Shown piece after piece: positions 40,440 through 49,847 of a stretch of 49,847 nt of DNA. The translations under genes and the position numbers were made by a program. This DNA comes from Ruminococcus sp. UBA4240 (lineage in GTDB: Bacteria; Bacillota; Clostridia; Oscillospirales; Ruminococcaceae). Each line of letters begins with the position of its first letter. The first letter of the stretch is position 1. A model generated the notes under the pieces. It ran no database searches, had not been told where the DNA came from, and worked only from the letters and a program-made list of their open reading frames with translations. The stretch is from the NCBI GenBank assembly GCA_002395525.1, contig DGXE01000074.1:1-49847 (forward strand). The letters run 5' to 3'.

Positions 40440-41540
40440 ATGAAGGAAAAAATGGCAGCGGCGGTCATAGCATCGGCTCTGATGCTCACAGCCTGCGGAT
40501 CATCAGGCGGCTCCTACAAGAGCGACAATGCGGTGCAGGGGGCATTGGCAGACAGCAGCTACAGCTACGACGATTACGAAAGCTACTCAGAAGAGGACAA
40601 TGGGGAAAGTGCCGGCGACGGCACCACCATTGACCTGCAGAAGAGTGCGGAGAAAATGGTCTACACCGCCTCTGTGAATATGGAGACCCTTGACTACGAC
40701 AATGCCCTTTCCTCCGTAATGAAGGATATACAGGATATGGGGGGCTTTGTGGAAAATTCCAGCGAGTCAAACGACAACCGCCGCTGGTACTACGCCGACC
40801 CGGGTGTGACCACACGCTCCGCAAGGCTTACAGTCCGTATCCCCACGGAGAAATATTCCGACTTTCTTAACGGCCTTTCAGCCTACGGGCAGATAGTCAA
40901 CAAGACCCAGAATGCGGAGAACATCAGCCGCCAGTACGGGGACACACAGGCGCAGATACAGGCTCTTGAGATAGAGCAGGAGCGTCTGCTCGAAATGATG
41001 AACAGAGCCGAGACCATAGAGGAAATGATATACGTTGAGGAGAGGCTCACCACCGTTCAGGGGCAGCTCAACCGTGCCAAGAGCAGTCTTTCCTCCATGG
41101 ATACGGATGTGGCATACTCCACTGTGACCATCACCCTTGATGAGGTGCATGAGTACACGGAGATAAAGACAGAGGAGCCAAAGTTCATCGAAAGGCTCCG
41201 TGAGACCGTGGAGGACTCTGCTTCCAGCTTTGCATCCTTTGCGGAGGGGCTTCTGTTCCTGCTGATATACCTTCTCCCCTATGCAGTCATAGCGGCGGTG
41301 ATAGTAGTCATCGTACTGCTTGCCACAAAAAAGAAGAGGGCTGCCAGAAAGGCGGAGCGTGAGAGGATCAAGGCTGCACAGGAGGCAGCAAGGGCACAGG
41401 GAATGAACCCCGCTCCCCCTGTATACGGCTATCAGCCTCCTGCTGCCCAGAGCACTCCTGCCGTACAGAGCACACCTGCCGTGCAGGCTCCCGACACCAC
41501 CGGCGACACCCCGAAGGACGGGGCTGAGAAAAAGGACTGA
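40440..41540 (+). CDS. DUF4349 lipoprotein
   Basis: A 366-residue membrane-anchored protein. The signal peptide ends in the lipobox LTAC (Cys19). An acidic Ser/Tyr linker leads into the DUF4349 domain (about 65-245), which includes a coiled coil (about 155-215). A membrane helix follows (about 262-285), then a basic cytoplasmic stretch and a Pro/Gln/Ala tail with STPAVQ repeats. DUF4349 proteins are of unknown function. GGGAGGG lies just before the ATG. The macro-domain gene follows after 2 nt. Confidence 0.88.
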   Translation: MKEKMAAAVIASALMLTACGSSGGSYKSDNAVQGALADSSYSYDDYESYSEEDNGESAGDGTTIDLQKSAEKMVYTASVNMETLDYDNALSSVMKDIQDMGGFVENSSESNDNRRWYYADPGVTTRSARLTVRIPTEKYSDFLNGLSAYGQIVNKTQNAENISRQYGDTQAQIQALEIEQERLLEMMNRAETIEEMIYVEERLTTVQGQLNRAKSSLSSMDTDVAYSTVTITLDEVHEYTEIKTEEPKFIERLRETVEDSASSFASFAEGLLFLLIYLLPYAVIAAVIVVIVLLATKKKRAARKAERERIKAAQEAARAQGMNPAPPVYGYQPPAAQSTPAVQSTPAVQAPDTTGDTPKDGAEKKD

Positions 41541-41542
41541 CC

Positions 41543-42559
41543 ATGCCGTTTAACATAGTGCGGGGGGATATAACCCGCTTTGAATGCGATGCAGTTGTCA
41601 ATGCCGCCAACAGCTCCCTTTTAGGGGGCGGCGGCGTTGACGGCGCCATACACCGTGCCGCAGGCCCCGCCCTCCTTGAGGAGTGCAGGGGCTTAGGCGG
41701 CTGTGAGACAGGGCACGCCAAGGTCACAGGCGGCTATGATATGCCCTGCAAATACATAATCCACACCGTAGGTCCTGTGTGGGCAGGGAGCGGCAACGGT
41801 GAAGAGGCACTGCTTGAAAGCTGCTATGATTCTTCCCTTGCCTTAGCCCTTGAAAAGGGGTGCAAAAGCATAGCCTTCCCACTTATATCCGCAGGGGCGT
41901 TCGGCTACCCGAAGGACAAGGCCCTTGACGTGGCTGTACGTCGCATAAAGACATTCCTTGAGGACAATGACATGGATGTGACCCTTGTGGTATATGACAG
42001 GGGTTCCTTCGACATAGGCCGTGAGCTTTACGGGGAGATACGCTCCTTTATCTCCGACAGCGACGTACACATTGAAGATGCCGCCTCCCGCATGAACAGG
42101 GTATTCGGGGCATTTGGCAGATCCCGTGAGAAAACAGCGGCATCCGCTCCGGTATATTCTGCGGCAATGGCGGCGGATGAGTGCTCTGCTGTGGACACGG
42201 AGCTTGAAACCATCACCCACACCCTTGACGAGAGCTTCTCCCAGATGCTGCTGCGCAAAATTGACGAGCGTGGCATGACCGATGTGGAGTGCTACAAGCA
42301 CGCCAACAAGGACAGGAAGCTCTTTTCCAAGATACGGAGCAACGTGCTGTACCGCCCCTCAAAGAACACAGCCCTTGCCTTTGCGGTGTCTCTGGGGCTC
42401 ACATACGAGGAGACACAGGAGCTGCTCTCCAAGGCGGGCTTCGTGCTGACCCGCTCCAGCAGATCCGATGTCATTGTGGAGTATTTCATCAGAAAGGGCG
42501 TATATGACATCTTCACCATAAACGAAGCCCTTTTTGCCTTTGACGAGGCACTGCTGTAA
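41543..42559 (+). CDS. Macro-domain protein with a C-terminal helical (XRE-like) domain
   Basis: A 338-residue two-domain protein. Residues 1-170 are a MacroD-like ADP-ribose-binding domain: VNAANSSLLGGGGVDGAIHRAAG (20-42, split) and the SAGAFGYP loop (about 112-119). These match hydrolases that remove ADP-ribose or O-acetyl groups. The rest, after a linker at about 175-230, has a helical domain (about 232-338) with LLRKIDERGMTDVECYKHAN, RKLFSKIRS and SKNTALAFAVSLGLTYEETQELLSKAGF, arranged like an XRE-type helix-turn-helix. This domain layout recurs in Clostridia as far as I know, with no assigned role. It lies 2 nt after DUF4349 with AAAAGGA upstream; its stop TAA begins heptanucleotide array E. 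Confidence 0.85.
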   Translation: MPFNIVRGDITRFECDAVVNAANSSLLGGGGVDGAIHRAAGPALLEECRGLGGCETGHAKVTGGYDMPCKYIIHTVGPVWAGSGNGEEALLESCYDSSLALALEKGCKSIAFPLISAGAFGYPKDKALDVAVRRIKTFLEDNDMDVTLVVYDRGSFDIGRELYGEIRSFISDSDVHIEDAASRMNRVFGAFGRSREKTAASAPVYSAAMAADECSAVDTELETITHTLDESFSQMLLRKIDERGMTDVECYKHANKDRKLFSKIRSNVLYRPSKNTALAFAVSLGLTYEETQELLSKAGFVLTRSSRSDVIVEYFIRKGVYDIFTINEALFAFDEALL

Positions 42560-42591
42560 GATAAGTAATAGGTAATAAGTGATAGGTTAAG
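42557..42591 (+). repeat. Heptanucleotide repeat array E at the macro-domain stop codon
   Basis: Five 7-bp units of the type GGTAATA. Two interleaved stop series with 7-bp period are seen: 42562, 42569, 42576, 42583 (TAA/TAG) and 42566, 42573, 42580 (TAA/TGA), covering all frames. The real stop TAA is at 42557-42559. Unlike arrays A, C and D there is no inverted partner. Confidence 0.75.
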
Positions 42592-42661
42592 TATCGGAGG
42601 AGATGCTGCGGTCATCATCAGGCTGTCCTGCGTCTTGCTTCCTGGTCGAGGTGGTTTTAAC

Positions 42662-44452
42662 GTGACAAAAAAGAGGAAAATTGCCGCCGTACTGGCGGGG
42701 GTGTTCCTGTTTGTGTCGATGCTGGTGATGTTTTCGGCTTTCTGGGCACTCAGGGTGTTCAAAAGCCTTACCCTTGACGAGATAATCTTTCACCTGCGAA
42801 TGCCCCTTAAAGGGACAAACACGGATATGGTGGGAGATTATCTGCTGACAGGGCTGATGCCCGCACTGCTCATATGCGCTGCGGGGGTGGCAGTGGTGGT
42901 CACGGCGGGGAAAAGGAACCGTGCCTTTCCGGCGGCAGTGGCGTCGGTGCTGGCATTGGGTCTTGTGTCAGACGGGGTATCCATGGCAAAGCTGGATGAA
43001 AAGCTGGGCGTGATAGAATATGCCACCGCCTCGGAATCGGATTTCATCGAGGACAACTACGTTGACCCCAAGGACGTGAGCATCGTCTTCCCGGAGAAAA
43101 AGCGGAACCTTATCTACATCTACCTTGAATCCACGGAGGTGACCTTTGCGGACAAGGCAGAGGGGGGCGCATTCGAGGAGAACCTTATCCCTCATCTTAC
43201 GGATATCGCCCTTGAAAACGAGTGCTTCAACGGGGATACGGGGGCACTCAACGGCGGCATATCCTATCCCTGCACCACCTGGACCATGGGCGCTATGGTA
43301 GCCCAGACCTCAGGGCTCCCTCTGAAGATACCAGTATACAACAACTACATGGACACACAGGAGTCATTCTATGCCGATGTCACCGCCCTTGGGAACATCC
43401 TTGAAGACAACGGCTACAAAAACGTGCTGATGGTTGGTTCTGATGTGGTGTTCGGCGGGAGGAAGATGTACTTCTCCTCCCACGGGGATTACGAGTTCTT
43501 TGACTTTGTGCGTGCCCTTGACGAGGGACGTGTGGCTGAAAAGGTATTCTGGGGCTATGAGGACAAAAAGCTCATCGAATTTGCCAAGGAGGAGCTTCTG
43601 ACCCTTGCGGAGGAGGATAAGCCCTTCAACTTCACTATGCTCACTGTTGACACCCATTTTGAGGATGGCTATGTCTGCGAGGACTGTCCGCACACCTACG
43701 AGGATCAGTATTCCAACGTCTATGCCTGTTCGGATGCCCGCATCGGGGAATTCCTCTCCTGGATTCAGCAGCAGGATTTCTATGAGAATACCACAGTCAT
43801 CCTTATGGGGGATCACCCCACTATGGACTCGGATTTCTGCGAGGGGATCGACGGGGACTATACCCGCAGAGTGTACACTGCCTACGTAAACAGTGCAAAG
43901 GAGTATACAGGGGGCAGGAGAGAGTATTCCACCTTTGATGCCTTCCCCACCACTCTTTCCGCGCTGGGCGCACATATAGAGGGGGACAGGCTGGGGCTTG
44001 GCACGGATCTCTATTCCGATACCCTCACCATAACCGAGAGATACGGTGCAGAATACTGCACCGCCGAGATAGAAAAGCGTTCGGAGTTTACCGATTCCCT
44101 CAACACCTTCTCCATATCCCCGGAGCTTATCGAGCGCCTTGAAAGGGAGCATGGGGTGGAGGTGACAGAGACCCCGGACGGTCTGAAGGTCATATATGCC
44201 CTGCGCTTTGACATATCCCACCTGCCCGGCTTCGGCTATCTGGAGGCAGAGCTTTCCCACGGCGGAGAGAAGGCGTACCTTATCCTTGACCATCTTGACA
44301 AGGAGACCCTGAATTACAGCAGCACCAAGACCGCAATGCCCGGTGTTGCCCGTGAGGACGTGACCGTTACGGTATATCTCGTCCAGAATGACGGCACACG
44401 AAGTGCCATAGGCACAAGGGACTTTTCCGAGGAGGAGACGGCGGTAACATAA
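42662..44452 (+). CDS. LtaS/OpgB-like membrane sulfatase (phosphoglycerol transferase type)
   Basis: A 596-residue protein. It has three N-terminal membrane helices (about 7-30, 58-80, 87-106) instead of the five of LtaS, then an extracellular alkaline-phosphatase-fold domain. Metal/catalytic elements visible are Glu156 in YLESTE, the nucleophile Thr region CTTWTMGAM (204-212), TVDTHFEDG and GDHPTMDSD. Likely function is transfer of phosphoglycerol or a related group to a surface glycan or lipid. Start chosen as GTG 42662 because GAGGTGG lies 7 bases upstream; a TTG nine codons earlier lacks this. A terminator follows 5 nt after the stop. Confidence 0.88.
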   Translation: MTKKRKIAAVLAGVFLFVSMLVMFSAFWALRVFKSLTLDEIIFHLRMPLKGTNTDMVGDYLLTGLMPALLICAAGVAVVVTAGKRNRAFPAAVASVLALGLVSDGVSMAKLDEKLGVIEYATASESDFIEDNYVDPKDVSIVFPEKKRNLIYIYLESTEVTFADKAEGGAFEENLIPHLTDIALENECFNGDTGALNGGISYPCTTWTMGAMVAQTSGLPLKIPVYNNYMDTQESFYADVTALGNILEDNGYKNVLMVGSDVVFGGRKMYFSSHGDYEFFDFVRALDEGRVAEKVFWGYEDKKLIEFAKEELLTLAEEDKPFNFTMLTVDTHFEDGYVCEDCPHTYEDQYSNVYACSDARIGEFLSWIQQQDFYENTTVILMGDHPTMDSDFCEGIDGDYTRRVYTAYVNSAKEYTGGRREYSTFDAFPTTLSALGAHIEGDRLGLGTDLYSDTLTITERYGAEYCTAEIEKRSEFTDSLNTFSISPELIERLEREHGVEVTETPDGLKVIYALRFDISHLPGFGYLEAELSHGGEKAYLILDHLDKETLNYSSTKTAMPGVAREDVTVTVYLVQNDGTRSAIGTRDFSEEETAVT

Positions 44453-44457
44453 AGCGA

Positions 44458-44488
44458 CCCCTTACAGCGCAGGCTGTAAGGGGCTTTT
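44458..44488 (+). terminator. Terminator between the sulfatase and aldo/keto reductase genes
   Basis: Perfect 11-bp arms CCCCTTACAGC/GCTGTAAGGGG (44458-44483) with CTTTTC after. It can serve the minus-strand gene ending at 44495 less well, since no T-run is seen on that side. Confidence 0.88.
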
Positions 44489-44494
44489 CTGTAT

Positions 44495-45487
44495 TTATGC
44501 CAGACAATCTTCAATTGCCTTTATCTCCTCATCGGTGAAATCAAGGTTTTCCACTGCCTTTACGTTGTCCTCTATCTGAGAGGGCCTGCTGGCACCTACA
44601 AGCACCGTAGCCACTGCCGGATTGTGGAGAAGCCATGCCACAGCCATCTGTGAAAGGCTCTGCTCTCTGCCTGCGGCAATGTCATTGAGGCGGTTCAGAC
44701 GTGCTACCATTGCATCATCAAGCTGATCGCCTATCCATGTGGCACCTCTGCCCACACGGGAATCAGCGGGCACGCCCTTCAGGTACCTGTCTGTCAGAAA
44801 GCCCTGATACAGGGGGGAGAACACCGCAAGGCCGATGCCGTTTTCCACAGCATATCTGTCCAGTCCGTCCCGCTCCACCCAGCGGTTGAGCATGGAGTAG
44901 GAGGGCTGATTTACGATAAAGGGGGTCTTCAGCTCCCTGAATATGGCGGAGATCTCTGCTGTCTGCTCTTTGTTGTAGTTGGATATGCCCACATACAGTG
45001 CCTTGCCCTGATGTACTGCATTGTCAAGGGCAAGGGCAGTTTCCTCAAGGGGGGTGTTGGGGTCATATATGTGGTGATAGTAAATATCAACGTAGTCAAG
45101 CCCCATGCGCTTCAAGCTCTGGTCAAGGGAGGCGGTGAGGTACTTGCGGCTGCCGTTCCTGTCCCCGTAGGGACCGTCCCACATCTCGTACCCTGCCTTT
45201 GTGGAGATGCACAGCTCATCACGGTAGGCTCTCAGCCCCCTGTCCAGTATCCTGCCGAAGTTCTCCTCCGCAGAGCCGTTGTAGGGGTGGCCGTAGTTGT
45301 TGGCAAGGTCAAAGTGGGTAATGCCCGCATCAAAGGCGGTGCAGCACATCTCCTCCGCATTGGCGAACACCGAGCCGTACCCGAAGTTCTGCCACAGCCC
45401 CAGTGAAATGGCGGGCAGCCTCAGCCCGCTTTTTCCGCAGCGGCGGTATACCATTTTGTCATATCGCTTTTCGTTCGCTGTATACAT
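44495..45487 (-). CDS. Aldo/keto reductase (YghZ-like)
   Basis: A 330-residue NAD(P)H-dependent reductase. The catalytic tetrad is visible: Asp60 and Tyr65 in FDLANNYG, Lys97 in STKAGY, and His in YYHHIYD (about 137-143). The NTPLEET and VLVGASRPSQIEDN segments are typical of the group that includes L-glyceraldehyde 3-phosphate reductase. It follows the GH26 gene by 10 nt and has AAAGGTGAT upstream, so the two are co-transcribed. Confidence 0.9.
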   Translation of the reverse strand: MYTANEKRYDKMVYRRCGKSGLRLPAISLGLWQNFGYGSVFANAEEMCCTAFDAGITHFDLANNYGHPYNGSAEENFGRILDRGLRAYRDELCISTKAGYEMWDGPYGDRNGSRKYLTASLDQSLKRMGLDYVDIYYHHIYDPNTPLEETALALDNAVHQGKALYVGISNYNKEQTAEISAIFRELKTPFIVNQPSYSMLNRWVERDGLDRYAVENGIGLAVFSPLYQGFLTDRYLKGVPADSRVGRGATWIGDQLDDAMVARLNRLNDIAAGREQSLSQMAVAWLLHNPAVATVLVGASRPSQIEDNVKAVENLDFTDEEIKAIEDCLA

Positions 45488-45497
45488 AGTATCACCT

Positions 45498-46535
45498 TTA
45501 CTTCTTGGGGATGTTCACCTCATCCAGGGTGATCACCTTGTCGCTGTTGTAGACCTCTTTCAGGTTCTCCTTGTCGTTTTTCTTGATGAAGTCCGTGTGC
45601 CAGATCATGAAGTAGCTCCACAGATCCTCGTCCTTCTCGAATTTCTCCACGGAGGGCACAAGACCGCATTCATGGAAGGTCATGGGCTTGCCGGTGTTCA
45701 TGGCTGCAAGGCGCTTCCATGCCTTTTTGTTGGTGGAGTTGTCGTAGGTGTCGGAGCCGATGATGTCGCAGTAGTCGTTGCCGGGGTACCAGCCGTCCTT
45801 TACATCTCCGGAGTAGCCCAGCACCCAGATGAGATTGTGCAGTCCCTTTTTCTCGGTGAAGTAGTCGTACATCATCTGCCAAAGCTTGACAAAGTTTTCC
45901 TTGCCCCCCTTGCCCCACCAGAACCACTGTCCGTCAAATTCGTGGAATGGGCGCCACAGTACGGGGATATTGTCGTCCTGCAGCTTGGAGAGTGCATCCG
46001 CTGCCTTGTCCCAGTTTGCCACCATGCCCTTGTATTCGGGGGTGCCCGGGGTGAGGAGCTTTTCAAAGTCAGGGGTGTCGTTCAGGCTTTCCTGATAGCC
46101 CTTGCCGTTTATGCCTGTGTGCCAGCATATGGTGACGATGCCTCCCTTGTCGTGCCACGCCTTTGAACGCTCCACAACGCCGCTGAAATCGCCGTTCATG
46201 AAGTCAAGGCCTCTCATGGCGGGGTACTTTCCTGTCACTTCCTTGATGTAGTCTACCTCGTAGTCCGGGGAGCCCATCCATGTGGATTCCTGCTGGCAGG
46301 AGATCATCACCTTGCCGAAGCTGTCACACAGGTAGGTGTAGAGAGCCTGCGCCTCCTTTGTGGCTTTTGGGTCGGAGAGTTTTCCACTTTTTGAAGATGC
46401 AGAGGATGCGGAAGCTTCAATTTTTGATGTTGTCTGAGCAGGAGCCTTTACCGTGCTGTCGCCCTTGACACAGCCGGATGTGGTCGCTGTCAGCATTGAG
46501 AGTGCCAGAAAGGCGAGCATAAATTTGTTTCCCAT
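45498..46535 (-). CDS. GH26 beta-mannanase lipoprotein
   Basis: A 345-residue secreted lipoprotein with signal peptide and lipobox (TSGC, Cys22), then a Ser/Ala/Lys linker (23-52). The GH26 barrel carries the acid/base Glu199 in WRPFHEFDGQWFWWG and the nucleophile Glu289 in MTFHECG. It should cut beta-1,4-mannan at the cell surface. The window also has an intracellular GH36 alpha-galactosidase, which would complete galactomannan use. ATG 46535 has AAGGGGG upstream. Confidence 0.93.
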   Translation of the reverse strand: MGNKFMLAFLALSMLTATTSGCVKGDSTVKAPAQTTSKIEASASSASSKSGKLSDPKATKEAQALYTYLCDSFGKVMISCQQESTWMGSPDYEVDYIKEVTGKYPAMRGLDFMNGDFSGVVERSKAWHDKGGIVTICWHTGINGKGYQESLNDTPDFEKLLTPGTPEYKGMVANWDKAADALSKLQDDNIPVLWRPFHEFDGQWFWWGKGGKENFVKLWQMMYDYFTEKKGLHNLIWVLGYSGDVKDGWYPGNDYCDIIGSDTYDNSTNKKAWKRLAAMNTGKPMTFHECGLVPSVEKFEKDEDLWSYFMIWHTDFIKKNDKENLKEVYNSDKVITLDEVNIPKK

Positions 46536-46570
46536 AATTTTTCCCCCTTAAAAAAATTAAGATTTTTTCT

Positions 46571-46599
46571 ATAATACCATATCTCAAAATAAAAATCAA
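46571..46599 (-). promoter_or_regulatory. Sigma-A promoter of the mannanase operon
   Basis: Minus strand TTGATT-17-TATTAT in a very AT-rich gap. Confidence 0.65.
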
Positions 46600-46648
46600 T
46601 AACATATACTGATATAAATATGATAAATACTTTAATAATAGGGGGGAA

Positions 46649-46684
46649 CGGAAAGCCATCCCCGCACCGCAGGGATGGCTTTCG
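46649..46684 (-). terminator. Hairpin after the Rpn nuclease gene
   Basis: Perfect 12-bp arms GAAAGCCATCCC/GGGATGGCTTTC (46651-46662, 46672-46683) with the loop core TGCGGTGCGG. It starts 4 nt past the stop but lacks a T-run; perhaps an RNA-stabilising or weak termination hairpin. Confidence 0.5.
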
Positions 46685-46687
46685 GAT

Positions 46688-47653
46688 TTATGCTTTCAGC
46701 CCTGTTTTCGCCTCAAACTCGGCAACAGTCATGTTGGCTCTCTTGGCGGCATCGGCAACTGTAAGGATATCGTCCTTCACGAGGGAAATCAGTGTAGATA
46801 GTATGCCTCTTGCTTCACCGATAGCTTCACCTCTTGCTTCACCGATAGCAATGCTGTCATTCCTTATATCTTCTATCGCCTTGCACATATCCACCTCATC
46901 CTTTCCTGTTTCATAGTGCAGGTCTGAGCCTGTTACGGTGTTGATAACGTCTGCTGTTTTGCGGGAAATATGCCTGAAGGTGTCATCACTGTGGATCACA
47001 TCCTCCAACTTTTCCTTATCTCTGGAGTACTTTATGAACTTCAAAAGCTCACGCAGCTCTGTGTGGAACTGCTCAAAGTGTTCATCGCCGATCTCGGCGG
47101 GAGCCACAAGATTTATCCTGTAGTCGGGAACGAACCGCAGTATCGCCTCATCATTGGTATACAGCATCTCATGGATGGATCTGGGGGCGCTCCACTCATC
47201 AGCGCCGAAGTATAGAACCAGTGTTATCACCGGGTGCAGTCGGTCCGTGTGATAGAAGCCGGACAGGAATTCCGCATTCGTTTCCGGTCTGTCCTTGTTC
47301 TTCCTGTGTTCCCTTGCGGTAAATTCCACCTGCTTGGTGTACTCTATCATATCGTACAAGCCGTTTCTGACAGGCATGGCATAGTGAAGCTCCGACTGGT
47401 TCTCCACACCGAGCAGAAGGTATGTGGCTCTGTCATCGGTCATGGCAGCGTAGAGCTTCATCACGTCACGGAGCTTCTGTATAGCCACGAGATGTTCGTC
47501 ACTGTACGGCACAGCGATCTCTGCCGTGTCCAGAGGCCTTAACTTCTCCGGAACGATGACCCTTTGCCCGCCGTAGATATAGAAGTTGAACAGGTCTGCA
47601 AAGGTCGCATTTTCGCTCATGTAGTCCCTGGTCACGGTGTCCTTGTCAGCCAT
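46688..47653 (-). CDS. Rpn-family PD-(D/E)XK nuclease / putative transposase-like protein
   Basis: A 321-residue protein. It begins MADKDTVTRDYMSENATFADLFNFYIYGG, the start typical of the clostridial Rpn/YhgA-like group. The nuclease core spans about 75-180 with LLLGVENQSELHYAMPVRNGLYD (split), where the E-x-Q may be the catalytic signature. A helical C-terminus includes two 8-residue repeats GEARGEAI. Family members promote recA-independent recombination in Escherichia coli; the clostridial paralogues are uncharacterised. It has its own strong promoter and ribosome site AAAGGAGGG. Confidence 0.8.
   Translation of the reverse strand: MADKDTVTRDYMSENATFADLFNFYIYGGQRVIVPEKLRPLDTAEIAVPYSDEHLVAIQKLRDVMKLYAAMTDDRATYLLLGVENQSELHYAMPVRNGLYDMIEYTKQVEFTAREHRKNKDRPETNAEFLSGFYHTDRLHPVITLVLYFGADEWSAPRSIHEMLYTNDEAILRFVPDYRINLVAPAEIGDEHFEQFHTELRELLKFIKYSRDKEKLEDVIHSDDTFRHISRKTADVINTVTGSDLHYETGKDEVDMCKAIEDIRNDSIAIGEARGEAIGEARGILSTLISLVKDDILTVADAAKRANMTVAEFEAKTGLKA
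46806..46853 (-). repeat. 24-bp in-frame tandem repeat in the Rpn gene
   Basis: Two adjacent units share the identical 20-nt core starting at 46806 and 46830 (plus strand). Each unit encodes eight residues, IGEARGEA. Slippage would change length without shifting frame. Confidence 0.85.
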
Positions 47654-47680
47654 GGGTATCGCCCTCCTTTCCCTGAGCCT

Positions 47681-47709
47681 ATTATACCATCTGTACGGTC
47701 TGCTGTCAA
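47681..47709 (-). promoter_or_regulatory. Sigma-A promoter of the Rpn gene
   Basis: Minus strand TTGACA-17-TATAAT, perfect consensus. Confidence 0.85.
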
Positions 47710-47812
47710 GGGAAAAACATCAGATCTGCCGTGTCCCGGGCGACTTGGGGTATCTTGTTGAGCTATGCAAGTGCAGTTTCCGATATCAGCACATAAAGTC
47801 TACAATTTGCGG

Positions 47813-47841
47813 TTGACTTTTTTGCACAGATATTGTATAAT
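47813..47841 (+). promoter_or_regulatory. Sigma-A promoter of acylphosphatase and guaA
   Basis: TTGACT-17-TATAAT; transcription would begin near 47848, about 24 nt before the chosen ATG. Confidence 0.85.
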
Positions 47842-47871
47842 TAGGGAAATCCGTACAGGATGGGAGAAATG

Positions 47872-48144
47872 ATGATAAGACAGCATATTATATTCAGCGG
47901 CCGTGTGCAGGGCGTGGGATTCCGCTACAGGGCGGTAAATGCCGCACGGATGTACAGGGTCGGCGGCTGGGTGAGAAATCTCCCCGACGGCAGAGTTGAG
48001 GCCGAGCTGGAGGGGACGGAGGATTCCATATCTCAGGTGATCCTTGCGGTGGAGCGGGGCACCTATGTAAGCATCGACAATATGTGGGTTAGAAACATCC
48101 CAGCGACGGGTGAGACTTCTTTCTGTGTGAAAGACGAGGAGTGA
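47872..48144 (+). CDS. acyP: Acylphosphatase
   Basis: A 90-residue enzyme that hydrolyses acyl phosphates. The active-site motif GRVQGVGFRYR holds Arg18, and Asn36 in VRNLPDG is the second catalytic residue. Start at 47872 is chosen because GGGAG lies 5 bases upstream and because it gives the normal family length; ATGs at 47860 and 47869 are in frame. It is co-transcribed with guaA (10-nt gap). Confidence 0.92.
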   Translation: MIRQHIIFSGRVQGVGFRYRAVNAARMYRVGGWVRNLPDGRVEAELEGTEDSISQVILAVERGTYVSIDNMWVRNIPATGETSFCVKDEE

Positions 48145-48154
48145 CAAGACGACG

Positions 48155-49708
<1,554 letters not shown>

Positions 49709-49747
49709 TAAACGTCCCGAAAAATAGGGCGTGAACACGCCAAATGC

Positions 49748-49804
49748 CGTTATCAAATCGTTATCATGGCAACGTTTTGGCAACATTTCTCAATTATCGG
49801 CAAC
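49748..49804 (+). repeat. 11-bp periodic direct repeats downstream of guaA
   Basis: CGTTATCA at 49748 and 49759 (11 bp apart), then GGCAAC at 49768, 49779 and 49799 (11 and 20 bp apart). A small palindrome GGCGTG/CACGCC (49728-49741) precedes them. No terminator or gene is seen in 49709-49847. Confidence 0.6.
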
Positions 49805-49847
49805 AGTGATATAAATATTGTCTGAAAAGATAAGAGCTATCTGATTC

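Overview
This window reads as the chromosome of a moderately GC-rich, low-oxygen Firmicute of class Clostridia, most likely a Ruminococcus-like member of the Oscillospirales. This is inferred from gene content: a GTP-type PEPCK, a ferredoxin-linked 2-oxoacid oxidoreductase, split transketolase, the ylm/divIVA division cluster, DUF4349 and DUF4353 (Cthe_2159-type) secreted proteins with FN3 modules, a GH26 mannanase and a GH36 alpha-galactosidase. Promoters are ordinary sigma-A type with 17-bp spacers and ribosome binding sites are AGGAGG-like. No tRNA, rRNA, CRISPR array, transposase or prophage was found.

Layout. 1-5328 (minus): pckG cut by the window edge, then an operon of a 58-aa membrane protein, an amidohydrolase and an alpha-galactosidase. 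5545-23965 (plus): a long co-directional block with an internally duplicated unknown protein, mutS2, mutL, miaA, hfq, a HlyD-like protein, the division set yggS-sepF-ylmH-divIVA, ileS, lspA, rluD-like, a GNAT, a HAD phosphatase and a two-subunit transketolase. 23984-26091 (plus): a secreted Ig-like protein and an aminotransferase. 26267-31014 (minus): a large DUF4353/FN3 protein, an alanine/sodium symporter, and a collapsed paralogue of the DUF4353 gene. 31297-32308 (plus): promoter, c-di-GMP-I riboswitch, terminator and a type IV pilin-like gene. 32487-40108 (minus): a secreted metallophosphoesterase, the Vor operon with a P-loop ATPase, and a FakA-like DAK2 protein. 40440-44452 (plus): a DUF4349 lipoprotein, a macro-domain fusion and an LtaS/OpgB-like sulfatase. 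44495-47653 (minus): aldo/keto reductase, GH26 lipoprotein and an Rpn-type nuclease. 47872-49708 (plus): acylphosphatase and guaA.

How the genes work together. Housekeeping dominates: mismatch repair, tRNA modification, ribosome rescue (MutS2, YlmH), cell division, and central carbon metabolism (PEPCK, transketolase, Vor). Accessory genes concern plant polysaccharide use (mannanase, alpha-galactosidase, beta-helix carbohydrate binder) and the cell surface.

The most unusual signals are non-coding. Four intergenic arrays of degenerate 7-bp repeats each carry a stop trinucleotide in every or nearly every unit. Because 7 is 1 modulo 3, the stops fall in successive reading frames; three of the arrays include the gene's own stop codon. 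Two of them are the arms of a ~185-bp imperfect palindrome between convergent genes. Also notable are a shared two-box operator upstream of the DUF4353 gene and its collapsed copy, the microhomology scar in that copy, the c-di-GMP riboswitch on a lone pilin, and 11-bp periodic repeats just past guaA, a known integration site.
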